Assembly (NCBI RefSeq): GCF_020229735.1
Contig: NZ_CP083459.1
Coordinates: 62,001 to 126,000 of the forward strand
Reading direction: 5' to 3'
DNA from: Deinococcus taeanensis
GTDB taxonomy: Bacteria > Deinococcota > Deinococci > Deinococcales > Deinococcaceae
DNA length: 64,000 nt
Part shown: positions 1 through 8,061 of the stretch, one piece after another
Layout of the letters: each line of letters opens with the position of its first letter
How positions within the stretch are numbered: position 1 is the stretch's first letter
Made by a program: the position numbers and the translations under genes
The notes under the pieces: model-generated
Seen by the model: only the letters and a program-made list of their open reading frames with translations
The model's database searches: none
What the model was told of the DNA's origin: nothing

Positions 1-76
1 GCGCACAGCGTCTGCAGGGCACGGGCAGGAAAACGGAAGTGAGGGAGCCGGGAGATGCTCCGCGCGGGATCATGTT

Positions 77-90
77 TGTAGCGCTATAAT
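77..90. promoter_or_regulatory. LacI-family operator, copy 1
   Basis: The 14-mer TGTAGCGCTATAAT has the perfect palindromic core TAGCGCTA (79-86), with the central CG typical of LacI/GalR operators. An identical 14-mer lies 121 bp downstream at 198-211, before the LacI-family gene that starts at 273. This distal copy could serve a gene left of the window or support looping repression. Binding is inferred. Confidence 0.6.
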
Positions 91-184
91 AATTGATCTG
101 AATGGCCGGGCGGCTTGGGCCAGCGGCCGACAGGGCAGAGACACCTCCTGAACGGGAGCAGGACAGCGCACGAAGAATTGTGTG

Positions 185-211
185 TTGACTCCATAAATGT
201 AGCGCTATAAT
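185..211 (+). promoter_or_regulatory. lacI-family gene promoter with operator copy 2
   Basis: A TTGACT -35 box (185-190) and a perfect TATAAT -10 box (206-211) are separated by 15 bp, slightly short. The operator TGTAGCGCTATAAT (198-211) overlaps the -10 box completely, so a bound repressor would block polymerase. This suggests autoregulation of the gene at 273. The sequence is visible; the regulation is inferred. Confidence 0.6.
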
Positions 212-272
212 GAGCAGCGCGCAAGGGGTACCCCTGGCAGAATAAAGGTGCCTTCACGTTCTCCGGAGAGAT

Positions 273-1304
273 ATGTCGCACAGAGACCCCGCTTCCCTCA
301 CCCTTCAAGATGTTGCGCTGCGCGCCGGTGTGTCCCCCATGACTGTCTCCAATGTCATCAACGGCAAGAGTGGCGTGCGCCCTGCCACCCGCCAGCGGGT
401 GCTCGACGCAATCGCCGAAACGGGGTACCGCGTCAACGTCACGGCACGCACCCTGGCCGGGGGCCGCAACCGCATGATCAGCGTCTTTACCCCTCAACTC
501 AATCGCCCCTACGCCGCTGAGGTCGTCCAGGGCGCCGCTGAGGCGGCCGAGCGTCTGAACTACGACCTCGTGGTCATGATGCAGGCCCCGCACAGCGCCT
601 CAGACTTCTCCATGATGACGCGGCTGTCGGTGGGCGCGCTGCTGATTCAGCCCTCACCCGAATGGGTACGGGGGGACCTGCCGCCTCACGTCGTCAGTGT
701 GGACGGTCCCTCGGCCCACCCCCTGACCGTCGACAACTACGGCGGCGCCTGCCGGGCTATGCAGCATCTGCTGGCGCTGGGCCACACCCGGATCGGCTTT
801 GTCAGCGGACTGGACGCCGAGCCGGAACTCCGCGGCGAAGGTCATGAGCGCAATGACGCCCACGAGCGCTTTCGTGGCTACCGCGACAGCCTGCATGCCG
901 CAGGACTCCCGGTCCGCCCGGAGTACACCGCCCACGGGGACTTCACCAAGGCCAGTGGGGAACGGGCAGCGTGGCAACTCCTGCACCTTCCCGACCCCCC
1001 CACGGCCCTGTTCGTCTCAGGAGATGCCATGGCCCTGGGCGCGGTCCACGTTGCCCAGGACCTCGGGCTGCACATTCCAGGTAACCTGTCAGTGGTGGGC
1101 TTCGACGACCTGCCGCTGGCCGGCCTTTCGCGGCCAGGGCTCACCACCGTCCGCCAGCCTCTGCCCACCATGGGCGCAGTGGCCGTGCAGATGCTCGCCG
1201 CTCTGGCCGAAAGCCAGGCCTGTCCCCTCCCTGCTCCTTTCCCAACCGAGCTCATCGTGCGGGAATCTACTGGCGCACCCCCCACCCGGCCGCCCCATCT
1301 GTAA
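273..1304 (+). CDS. LacI/GalR-family transcriptional repressor
   Basis: This 343-residue protein has the family layout. An N-terminal helix-turn-helix (about residues 8-55, with LQDVALRAGVSPMTVSNVI and the hinge-helix region NVTARTLAGGR) is followed by a periplasmic-binding-protein-like effector domain to the end, including the conserved VVGFDDLPLA segment near residue 275. Length is normal. GGAGAG (265-270) precedes the ATG by two bases, a tight spacing, but no better start is seen. Identical palindromic operators lie at 77-90 and 198-211, the latter on the -10 box, so it probably represses itself. The only carbohydrate-related neighbour is the alpha-glucosidase remnant at 1620-1868, so a maltose or other alpha-glucoside effector is a guess. 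Family assignment is firm; the ligand is unknown. Confidence 0.93.
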   Translation: MSHRDPASLTLQDVALRAGVSPMTVSNVINGKSGVRPATRQRVLDAIAETGYRVNVTARTLAGGRNRMISVFTPQLNRPYAAEVVQGAAEAAERLNYDLVVMMQAPHSASDFSMMTRLSVGALLIQPSPEWVRGDLPPHVVSVDGPSAHPLTVDNYGGACRAMQHLLALGHTRIGFVSGLDAEPELRGEGHERNDAHERFRGYRDSLHAAGLPVRPEYTAHGDFTKASGERAAWQLLHLPDPPTALFVSGDAMALGAVHVAQDLGLHIPGNLSVVGFDDLPLAGLSRPGLTTVRQPLPTMGAVAVQMLAALAESQACPLPAPFPTELIVRESTGAPPTRPPHL

Positions 1305-1619
1305 GTTTCAGGCGACAACGCCGTGGACTCCAGGAAGGTGTAGGAACGCCCGGACGCCTGCCCACGCCGCGATCACTGTGCTCAGCTCAGCCTGCCGCAG
1401 TCACGATTGCGGCGGCCTCCCTGCACCCACGGCCTGACACGCAGAAGTGCAGTGCACCCCACGAAAGTGTAAGTTGACGTCATGCTGGTTTCTGGCAGCT
1501 GGATGAGGCAATGGCAGGACCTCGGGTCTCATGGCTGGCAGCGGTCAGTGCACTCTGGGAGACAGAGGAGGCAATGCACGCGGCGCCTCACATGACACCC
1601 GACCTGTAAACGCTCACAG
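1305..1619. other. intergenic, no gene seen
   Basis: No plausible coding frame, RNA or terminator was recognised. Given the glucosidase fragment that follows, this may be further decayed coding sequence, but no readable homology remains. Confidence 0.4.
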
Positions 1620-1868
1620 TCGGATTTGACCCGATTTGATGACGACCACCACGACCGGGTAGAGTCCGCCAAGCTTCTTGCCACGTTCCTTCACACCCTC
1701 CAGGGCACGCCCTGCATTGACCAGGGGAACGAGATCGGCACGACGAACGTGGGGTTCAGCAGCATTGAGGACGACCGGGAGGTCGACACGCTGAACTTCT
1801 GCCGCGAGCAGGTGCCCGAGCAGGGCCACTCACCTGCCGAAACACTAGTCATGCAGAGAGCTCTATAG
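1620..1868 (+). pseudogene. Alpha-glucosidase (GH13) internal fragment
   Basis: The frame reads RVESAKLLATFLHTLQGTP, then CIDQGNEIGTTNVGFSSIED, then DREVDTLNFCREQV. This matches the stretch of oligo-1,6-glucosidase/alpha-glucosidase proteins that normally reads QGTPYIYQGEEIGMTN followed by SIEDYRDIETLN. Only about 80 of the usual roughly 550 residues remain. There is no catalytic domain upstream and the frame stops at 1868. Several normally invariant aromatic positions are changed (Tyr to Cys, Asp or Asn), which indicates relaxed selection. It lies 0.3 kb downstream of a LacI-family repressor on the same strand, so it is probably the wreck of a sugar-utilisation operon that repressor once controlled. 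Family recognition rests on memory of the motif, not a search. Confidence 0.75.
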
Positions 1869-2385
1869 GGAGAATTGGGTGAGCCGCGCGCCACGTGGAT
1901 GAGGATGTGGTGGCCGTTCTTTTCGGCTCGCGCCTCGCCCTGCAGGTCTGACATGCGGCAGCTTGCTCTTCGTGCAGTGGCGCAGGGTGCAGGCCTTGGC
2001 CGCTCTCCCCTGCTGGCCTTCACCGCGTTCCTACGGGGAACGTACGGTTTCGCCGCACCCGCCAGACCTTCAAGGCCCCTTGACAGGTCCTGTTTCCAGC
2101 GGGGCTGCCCGTCCTATGCCCGGAGAGCCACAGTGGGCGGGCTGCCGAGCAACGCGCTCCCACGTAAACGGCGGGAAATTTCATTTCCTTCAGATGGATG
2201 TGGAATTCTTCGCTGCCTTTAAGCGCAGGGGCCGGGGAGGCGCCGCGGCAGGATGTTGCCTCCCATCAAGTCAGGTTCGCGCGGTTCAGTCTGTGAACGG
2301 GCGCTTCGCCCAGCCGAGCGGTTCAGCACCGGGGTGGTGTGGAGCATGCGCTGCTCCGGACGTCTGGCCGGTCAGACGGCGGCGT
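1869..2385. other. intergenic, no gene seen
   Basis: Open frames here are short and low in quality, with composition unlike the neighbouring proteins. It separates the glucosidase fragment from the 3' end of the histidine kinase gene. No hairpin with a T-run was noticed. Confidence 0.4.
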
Positions 2386-4695
2386 TCAGCTGGGGACGGC
2401 CCGCGGGAACCGGACAATAAATGTGGTGCCTACCCCAACCTCAGTGTTCACGTCCACCTCACCGCCAAAGTGTCCGGTGATGATGTCATAGATGATCGAA
2501 AGGCCCAGCCCGGTTCCTTTACCCACGTCTTTGGTTGTAAACAGAGGGTCAAAGATCCGTGGGAGAACGTGAGCAGGAATCCCCGTCCCGGTGTCCTCAA
2601 TGTGCAGGACGATCCAGTCGTTCTGCACGTCGAACCTCAGGGTGACGCTACACCGGGTGCGGCCACTGTCCTCGCACGCGTGAACAGCATTGACCACCAG
2701 GTTCGTCACAATCTGGGTAAACCGGCCTGGTTCGCCGTGCACCACCACCGGCCCTTTCGCCCGTTCGAGCAGCAGGTCCACCTTCGCAGTGCGGGCCTGA
2801 TGCGCAATCATCGCCAAAGTATCGCCCGCAAGCTTGTACGCGTCGAAGTCCTGTGCGCCGCTCACCTGGTCACGCGTGTGACCGCGCATGTTGCGGATGA
2901 ACTCCCCGATACGCGCCGCGGCGCGGTCAGCGTCGGCCACGGCCTGCAGCAGGTCGCGGGCAATTTCAAGATGATCGTCAGGCGTCACGGTGGGCACAGT
3001 GACTGAATCGCGGTACTCACCCGCCAGCGCCTTCGCCTCATGCAGAGCGTTCATCACCGCGGCCAGCGGCGTGTTGATTTCATGCGCGAGACCGGCGGTG
3101 AGACGCCCGAGGCTGGCCAGTTTCTCAGTGGACAGCAGGCGCGCCTGACTGGCCTGCAGCGCCAGTTCAGCAGCCCGGCGCTCGCTGATATCCCGCTCAA
3201 TGCTCAGCATCAGATCCCGCCCGCTGATGTTCACGAGCGCCAGGTGAATCTCGACTGGATAGCGCGTACCGTCTTTACGCTGATGCGTGGCCTCAAAGTG
3301 AAGGCGGCCACTGGCCATCAGGCGCCGGCGGAAGTCGTCGTTTGCCTGCGGGTCGGCGAGCAGCGCCGCGGCCTCCTCGTCCGGCAGGGTGAGGTAGGTG
3401 CTGCGGCCGACCAGCTCCTCGCGCGTGTACCCATTCATGCGGGCAGCCACCTCATTGCACGCGACAATGGGCATGTCACCCTCGACGTCCACCAGCAGAA
3501 TCGCGTCGGGTGAATGCTCGAACAGCGCCTCGAACGTGTTCCTGCTCTCGGTCAGGGCCTGCTCGGACGCCACCCGTTCGGTAACGTCGCGCGCGTTAAT
3601 GACCACGCCGCGCACGTGGGGGTCAGCGAGCCGGTTGGTCGCCACCCATTCCAGCCAACGGTGCTCGCCGTTCTTGTGGCGGATGGGGCTGGTGTACGCG
3701 CGGGTGGCTCCGGGACCGCCGGTAATTGCCTCTCGAAACACGGCACGGACCTCCAGGTGAAGGTCGGCGCGCATGAAACTCAGGACGTCCATCCCCAGGA
3801 CGGCGTCCGCGTTGTATCCAAGGATGGTTTCAAGTGACGGACTCACGTAGCTGAGCCGCCCAGCCCGGTTCACCACGGTCACCATGTCGGTGCTGTGCTG
3901 CACAAGCGCGCGGAACCGGCTCTCAGAGGCGTCGCGCGCCGCGTGCGCTGCTTTCCGGTCGGTGACGTCCTGGGCAATCACCAGAATCACCTCTTCACCC
4001 TCAAGTTCAAGCTGCTCTGTGAACAGGGTGACGTCCCGGAAGGTGCGGGATGGAAAATGCAACAGGCGCGTTTCGAAGTCCCGTACAGCGCCGCCACGTT
4101 CCATGCGCCGCACCATCTCGTCCCGGTCGGCGAGATCCGCCCACGGGTTAACAGTGTCGTTGGTGCTGCCGACGAACTCCCCGTGGCTCAGGCCGATAAT
4201 CTGCAGGAAGGCGTCGTTACATTCCAGCACCCGGCCGCCGCGCAGGCCGGTCAGCACGATCCCCACCGGACTGGTGCTGAAGACCTTTGCGAAGCGGTCA
4301 AGGGCGGCCTGCAGGTGCCCTTCCGTGTTCTTCTGTTCAGTGATGTCCATCATGATGCCGCCCAGCCGAACGACGCGGCCTTGTTCAAACAACGGGGTGA
4401 TGTGGTCACGGATCCAGACGACGCGGCCATCCGCTGCGCGGAAGCGGTACTCCACCTCGTAAGGTCGGGCGAGTTTGAGTTTCCGCTCGGTTTGATCAAC
4501 GACACGGGCGAGGTCGTCCGGATGGACGAGGTTTTCCCAAAATTGAGTGGCACCCTCCCATGTTTCAGGGGCGTACCCGAGAATCGCCTGCATCTGGGCA
4601 GACGCGTAGGTGGTACTGCGGGACTGGAGGTCCGCTTCCCAGATCACGCCATTGATGAGTTGAAGCAGATCGGCGAGGCGGGCAGTGCTGTTCAT
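2386..4695 (-). CDS. Multi-PAS sensor histidine kinase
   Basis: This is a 769-residue protein if it starts at the ATG giving MNSTARLADLLQ, which has GGAG about ten bases upstream; the frame stays open to 4824. Four PAS/PAC modules run from about residue 6 to 505, each ending in a DITEQK-, DVTDRK-, DVTERV- or DISERR-like linker. The third and fourth contain STDMVTVVNRAG and SPDAILLVDVEG cores. The kinase core has the HisKA box GRLTAGLAHEINTPL with phospho-acceptor His538, an N-box around Asn669 (LVVNAVHACED), a G1 box DTGTGIP and a G2 box GKGTGLGLS. There are no transmembrane segments, so it is cytoplasmic. There is no adjacent response regulator; the orphan receivers elsewhere in the window (18433, 50465, 54057) are possible partners. 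The ligand is unknown. Confidence 0.95.
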   Translation of the reverse strand: MNSTARLADLLQLINGVIWEADLQSRSTTYASAQMQAILGYAPETWEGATQFWENLVHPDDLARVVDQTERKLKLARPYEVEYRFRAADGRVVWIRDHITPLFEQGRVVRLGGIMMDITEQKNTEGHLQAALDRFAKVFSTSPVGIVLTGLRGGRVLECNDAFLQIIGLSHGEFVGSTNDTVNPWADLADRDEMVRRMERGGAVRDFETRLLHFPSRTFRDVTLFTEQLELEGEEVILVIAQDVTDRKAAHAARDASESRFRALVQHSTDMVTVVNRAGRLSYVSPSLETILGYNADAVLGMDVLSFMRADLHLEVRAVFREAITGGPGATRAYTSPIRHKNGEHRWLEWVATNRLADPHVRGVVINARDVTERVASEQALTESRNTFEALFEHSPDAILLVDVEGDMPIVACNEVAARMNGYTREELVGRSTYLTLPDEEAAALLADPQANDDFRRRLMASGRLHFEATHQRKDGTRYPVEIHLALVNISGRDLMLSIERDISERRAAELALQASQARLLSTEKLASLGRLTAGLAHEINTPLAAVMNALHEAKALAGEYRDSVTVPTVTPDDHLEIARDLLQAVADADRAAARIGEFIRNMRGHTRDQVSGAQDFDAYKLAGDTLAMIAHQARTAKVDLLLERAKGPVVVHGEPGRFTQIVTNLVVNAVHACEDSGRTRCSVTLRFDVQNDWIVLHIEDTGTGIPAHVLPRIFDPLFTTKDVGKGTGLGLSIIYDIITGHFGGEVDVNTEVGVGTTFIVRFPRAVPS

Positions 4696-4829
4696 GTGGG
4701 ACAGTCTCCAGGGGGCATACCTGGACTGTAGGGGCAGCCGTCTTGCATCGAGCTGACGGCAGGTGTGTGTAAAGCCCTGCGTTGGTGTCACGGTAGAGCC
4801 AGCGTGAACCAACCTCCACGCCACACCTG

Positions 4830-4854
4830 GAGTCCAGGCCAGGAGCCTGGACTC
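4830..4854 (-). terminator. Stem-loop after the LOG-family gene
   Basis: A perfect 10-bp stem (GAGTCCAGGC with GCCTGGACTC) and 5-base loop lie 24 bases downstream of the stop codon of the minus-strand gene at 4879-5463. No T-run follows on the minus strand, so it may be a terminator, an mRNA-stabilising 3' hairpin or an attenuator before the kinase gene. Confidence 0.45.
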
Positions 4855-4878
4855 TCAGTACTTTGGCGGCAGGGTGAC

Positions 4879-5463
4879 TTATGTCCGGTCAGTCAGCAGG
4901 CCACCTGTCGGTGAGAGGCTCTGTAGAACGTCCAGAAGAACTGCTGCCTCGTCCCTTACGGTGATGTACGTTTCGGGCGCTGAGCCAATCATTTCGTCCT
5001 GGTAACCGCGCTGCAGAAAACGCAACAGCTGGTCAAAATAGCCCTCGGTGTTCAGGAGGCCGTGTGCTTTGCGCTGCAGGTCCAGCTGCGTCCAGGTGAG
5101 CGTCTCAAAGAACTCTTCCAGCGTGCCCAGTCCACCAGGCAGTGCGACGAATGCATCAGCGCGTTCTGCCATGAGGGCTTTGCGCGCATGCATGCTGGGC
5201 ACGACCACCATTTCGGTAAGGCCCTGATGCGCCACCTCACGCTCAACGAGAAACTCCGGCATGACCCCGATCACGTGGCCCCCTGCGCTGAGAGCTGCGT
5301 CTGCCACTGCGCCCATCAGGCCTGTCCTCCCACCTCCGTAGACCAAGGTCAGGCCGCGGCGCGCCACCTCAAGGCCCAGCGCGGCGGCGGCGTGTATGTA
5401 CACTGGCGCAACACCACCGCGGGCACCACAAAAAACAGCAACCTTGCTGATGTATTCAGACAT
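4879..5463 (-). CDS. LOG-family cytokinin riboside 5'-monophosphate phosphoribohydrolase (TIGR00730 family)
   Basis: This 194-residue protein has the Rossmann-like LOG fold. It carries KVAVFCGA at the N-terminus, LVYGGGRTGLMG (about 40-51) and the diagnostic PGGLGTLEEFFE (about 109-120, the PGGxGTxxE motif) that forms the nucleotide/ribose site. Family members cleave the N-glycosidic bond of nucleoside 5'-monophosphates, releasing a base such as a cytokinin or adenine plus ribose 5-phosphate. GGAGG lies seven bases before the ATG. The four-PAS kinase follows on the same strand after 183 bp that includes a stem-loop, so co-transcription is uncertain. Deinococcus-type bacteria usually have a chromosomal copy, so this may be an accessory paralogue. 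The physiological substrate is unknown. Confidence 0.92.
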   Translation of the reverse strand: MSEYISKVAVFCGARGGVAPVYIHAAAALGLEVARRGLTLVYGGGRTGLMGAVADAALSAGGHVIGVMPEFLVEREVAHQGLTEMVVVPSMHARKALMAERADAFVALPGGLGTLEEFFETLTWTQLDLQRKAHGLLNTEGYFDQLLRFLQRGYQDEMIGSAPETYITVRDEAAVLLDVLQSLSPTGGLLTDRT

Positions 5464-5720
5464 CTTTTCCTCCGTTCATCTGTAGGGCACTGCCCTGTGG
5501 CAGATTTACCGGCCGGGCATGATCGATGGCGTTGGATCAGCCGGCCCCAAAAGGCTCGGTGCGCCTTATGGACTTGCAGAGCTCTACAGCAGAGCCGCCT
5601 TCTCCACGGAACCTGCGGCACGTCAAGGTGATGACATGCGATGTCGCGGCAGCTTGCAGCAATGATACGGCCTGCTCCTGTCGCTTTAGGAGGCAAGTTC
5701 ACGGCTCCCACCAACCTGGC
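5464..5720. other. Intergenic region between LOG gene and candidate centromere
   Basis: No convincing gene is seen. Together with the two inverted repeats to its right it forms the non-coding region downstream of parB, a usual place for a plasmid centromere. Confidence 0.35.
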
Positions 5721-5740
5721 TGGGAATTGCACAATTCCCA
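5721..5740. repeat. Candidate parS site, copy 1
   Basis: TGGGAATTG-CA-CAATTCCCA is a perfect 9-bp-arm inverted repeat. The 20-mer at 5946-5965 is its exact reverse complement, differing only in the CA/TG centre. The flanks are only partly symmetric here (GGC left, ACC right). The location downstream of parB and the repetition suggest a ParB-binding centromere site. It differs from the common chromosomal parS consensus GTTTCACGTGAAAC, as expected for a plasmid-type system. Confidence 0.6.
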
Positions 5741-5940
5741 ACCCTGCAAGTTGGCCTTACCCTCAATGCGGACAGCGCGGGGATAACTGAAGATACGCAG
5801 GTGCTCAACCGTGCCCTGAAGGCAGACATGTCAGAGCTTAGACGCTTCGAAGAGGTCCAGGCGAGGCAACGAAACGTGTTGGTTCGCTCTGGAGGAGCAC
5901 TTTGACTTTTGACCTTCTTTCTTCTGAGCTTCAAAATAAA

Positions 5941-5970
5941 CCGGCTGGGAATTGTGCAATTCCCAGCCGG
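5941..5970. repeat. Candidate parS site, copy 2, or parB terminator
   Basis: A 30-bp palindrome with perfect 14-bp arms (CCGGCTGGGAATTG and CAATTCCCAGCCGG) around a TG centre begins 18 bases beyond the parB stop codon. Its core 20-mer is shared with 5721-5740. As RNA it would form a strong hairpin, but no T-run follows and the loop would be tiny, so a DNA-binding site is the better reading. Dual use as a terminator cannot be excluded. Confidence 0.6.
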
Positions 5971-5987
5971 AAGAGTGAGGGACGGCT

Positions 5988-6890
5988 TCAGGTCAATAAA
6001 GCAGAAAGCTGGGCCAGCAGCGACTTCACGCGAACCTTTTTTGCAGGTGGCAGCTGATCGAGGGTGTCTGGCGTCAGTTGACGGCGAACTGCCTTCAGCT
6101 GAGCATCCGTAATTCCGGAGGGTCGGCCAGGTGTGAGGGCTGCGATGCGTCCCCGCAACGCTTCAAAACTCAGGCCCAGCTCGAGAACCTCGTTCAACAG
6201 GGCTTCCTGGTACTCCTGCGGTGCCCGGGCCAGCAGCACGGCTTTGCTGTAGGGCAACCGGCCAGCTTGCATCACTCGCAACAGAGTTTCGGGCAGATCC
6301 AGGATGGCAAGCCCGTTCGACACGAAAGAGGTCCATTTCTCACTTCCAACGAGCCGGAAGAGGCTTTCCACCTGCTGAACCTTCTCGGGATCCTCGCCAG
6401 GATGCTTCCGCAGTCTGCGCAGTCGCGTTTTAGCCTCTGGTTCACTAACCTTCCAGGCTGCGGCGATCAGTCGAAGTTTCGAGCTCACGTCCTCATATCG
6501 GTCGAGGTCACGGCGCTGAAGATTCTCGATCAGGGCCAGCTGGTCCGCTTCAGTATCACTACATGGGTGTACGCGCACTGGAACACTGGTCAGGGCGGCA
6601 AGCTGTGCTGCGCGGAGGCGGCGCTCACCGGCAATGACTTCGAACTGGCCGTCACTGGCGGGCCGGACCAGCAGGGGCTGCAGGATGCCTTTTGCCCGGA
6701 TGCTGTCGGCCAGTTCATTCAGGGCTGTTTCGTCGAAAAACCGCCGGGGCTGATTCCGTCGGGCCGCCAGGACTGACAGCGGCAGTTCTGTCGGCTCTGC
6801 TTCTGCAACGGCAGAAACGCGGCTGGCCAGTTGAATGTTCCCGACCAGGCCCATCAGCGCGGCGCTGCTGTCTTTTTTCCGGCTGCTCAT
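5988..6890 (-). CDS. parB: ParB-family partition protein
   Basis: This 300-residue protein starts at MSSRKKDSSAALMG; its ATG overlaps the parA stop (ATGA, 6887-6890), which fixes the start and implies translational coupling. The ParB/Srx-like N-terminal domain (about 35-130) carries RRNQPRRFFDETAL, the CTP-binding box GERRLRAAQLA and the ENLQRRDL motif. A central helical DNA-binding region (about 140-240) follows, and a short C-terminal segment likely dimerises. Known role: the protein loads on parS, spreads as a CTP-dependent clamp and stimulates ParA. Two copies of a 20-bp inverted repeat just downstream are the candidate parS sites. The divergent, short sequence fits a plasmid or secondary-chromosome system. 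Confidence 0.93.
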   Translation of the reverse strand: MSSRKKDSSAALMGLVGNIQLASRVSAVAEAEPTELPLSVLAARRNQPRRFFDETALNELADSIRAKGILQPLLVRPASDGQFEVIAGERRLRAAQLAALTSVPVRVHPCSDTEADQLALIENLQRRDLDRYEDVSSKLRLIAAAWKVSEPEAKTRLRRLRKHPGEDPEKVQQVESLFRLVGSEKWTSFVSNGLAILDLPETLLRVMQAGRLPYSKAVLLARAPQEYQEALLNEVLELGLSFEALRGRIAALTPGRPSGITDAQLKAVRRQLTPDTLDQLPPAKKVRVKSLLAQLSALLT

Positions 6891-8056
6891 GCCGGCACCG
6901 CAAGGTAACCCAGAATCTGTCGAACGGCAGCCTGGACTTCCTGCCGGGCCTCGCTGCCGGGTGCGAAAGCCCCCACCGGCTGCTTTGCGACCTGGCACTC
7001 ATCGTAGATGGCGGGGCGGGATTTGATAGGACCGCTGATGTTGGGGAGCAATGCCACGGCCGCTTCCTGAGCGGCTTTCGAATGGTTGGTGCTGCCGCGC
7101 TGGGTAATGAGATGCGACAGGATGTTAAGACCTGGGTTGTACTCACGGTAGGTGTTCACCATGTCATGCACGGTTTTGACGGCGCTCAGCCCCTTGTTGC
7201 GGCTGCTGACCGGAATGATCACCTCATGGCACGCGAACAGAGCGATCAACACCGGTTTCCCAAGGGTTGGAGGCGTATCGATCAGGATAAAATCATAAGT
7301 TCCAGCTTCCACCACAGGACGCAGCGCTTTTTTAAGCCGGTCAACTCCGCCCAGGTCCATTCCGGTCAGCATCGCTTCAATCCTGGCAAGTTCAAGGCCT
7401 GAGGGAATCAGGTCCAGACCGTGCACATGATGCACTGCAGGAAGTGGAAGGCCATTGACCAGTGCGTCGAACATGGTGACGCTGCTTTCGTCCTCTGGAT
7501 CGACGCCCAGCCAGTCTGTGAGGTTGGCCTGCGGATCGAGGTCAATCAGAAGAACCCGGTGGCCAACCGCCGCAAGTTCATAGCCGATATCGCGGCAACT
7601 GGAGGTTTTTCCCACACCGCCGGCGTGGCTGAAGAAAGTAATGATCGTGGTTTTGCGCATGGAGGCTCCAGGAGGAAGAGTCGCGGCGGGCGTGGAAGGG
7701 GGCCGCTTCAGTCGGGCCAGGTCACTGACGGGAACCAGCGCGGCAACAGGTTCGTCGTAGCGCAGGATGACTGTCCGGGTGCCACCGGCCATGACTGGCA
7801 GGACTGTGCCCCGCAGGTCAGCCCGCACCGTGTGGCTGGGCACCCGCGGCGCTGTGGACAGCGCGAGAGGGTCAAGGACTGTGAGTTCTGACAGGGGTAC
7901 GATCGCGACGAGAGGATTGTCGTGGTGGGTAATAATGACACGGTGGCTATGACGTTCGACCTGGCGCAGGACGCCTTTCCACTGTGCGCGGGCGTCACTG
8001 ACGCTGACCTGCGCCAGCAGTGGAACGTCAGGGGAGGGGAGAGGCGGCTTAGGCAT
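6887..8056 (-). CDS. parA: ParA-family partition ATPase with N-terminal Phd/YefM-like domains
   Basis: This 389-residue fusion has two antitoxin-like modules at the N-terminus. Residues 17-59 (VSVSDARAQWKGVLRQVERH, then RVIITHHDNPLVAIVPLSEL) read as a Phd/YefM fold. Residues 74-116 repeat its C-terminal half (TRTVILRYDEPVAALVPVSD). The ParA ATPase starts at about Met133. Its P-loop is HAGGVGKTS (144-152), with catalytic Lys150 but Ala145 in place of the signature lysine of the deviant Walker A motif. LLIDLDPQANLTDWLG (Walker A') and ILIDTPPTLG (Walker B) follow. A GTG/ATG survey shows an internal ATG at 7660 (Met133) with GGAG six bases upstream, so a short ATPase-only form is possible. The N-terminal domains may replace the helix-turn-helix that type Ia ParA uses for autorepression; the target could be the palindrome at 8062-8083. 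ParA identity is firm; the role of the fusion is inferred. Confidence 0.93.
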   Translation of the reverse strand: MPKPPLPSPDVPLLAQVSVSDARAQWKGVLRQVERHSHRVIITHHDNPLVAIVPLSELTVLDPLALSTAPRVPSHTVRADLRGTVLPVMAGGTRTVILRYDEPVAALVPVSDLARLKRPPSTPAATLPPGASMRKTTIITFFSHAGGVGKTSSCRDIGYELAAVGHRVLLIDLDPQANLTDWLGVDPEDESSVTMFDALVNGLPLPAVHHVHGLDLIPSGLELARIEAMLTGMDLGGVDRLKKALRPVVEAGTYDFILIDTPPTLGKPVLIALFACHEVIIPVSSRNKGLSAVKTVHDMVNTYREYNPGLNILSHLITQRGSTNHSKAAQEAAVALLPNISGPIKSRPAIYDECQVAKQPVGAFAPGSEARQEVQAAVRQILGYLAVPA

Positions 8057-8061
8057 CGTTT

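Noticed and set aside
1963..3006. 347-codon plus-strand frame entering the histidine kinase 3' end
   Set aside because: It overlaps the kinase ATPase domain antisense and the left part has no ribosome site or recognisable motif.
5941..5970. Palindrome read as a simple intrinsic terminator of parB
   Set aside because: No T-run, an almost loop-free palindrome, and a second copy 225 bp away not placed after any gene. A protein-binding site fits better, though termination is not excluded.
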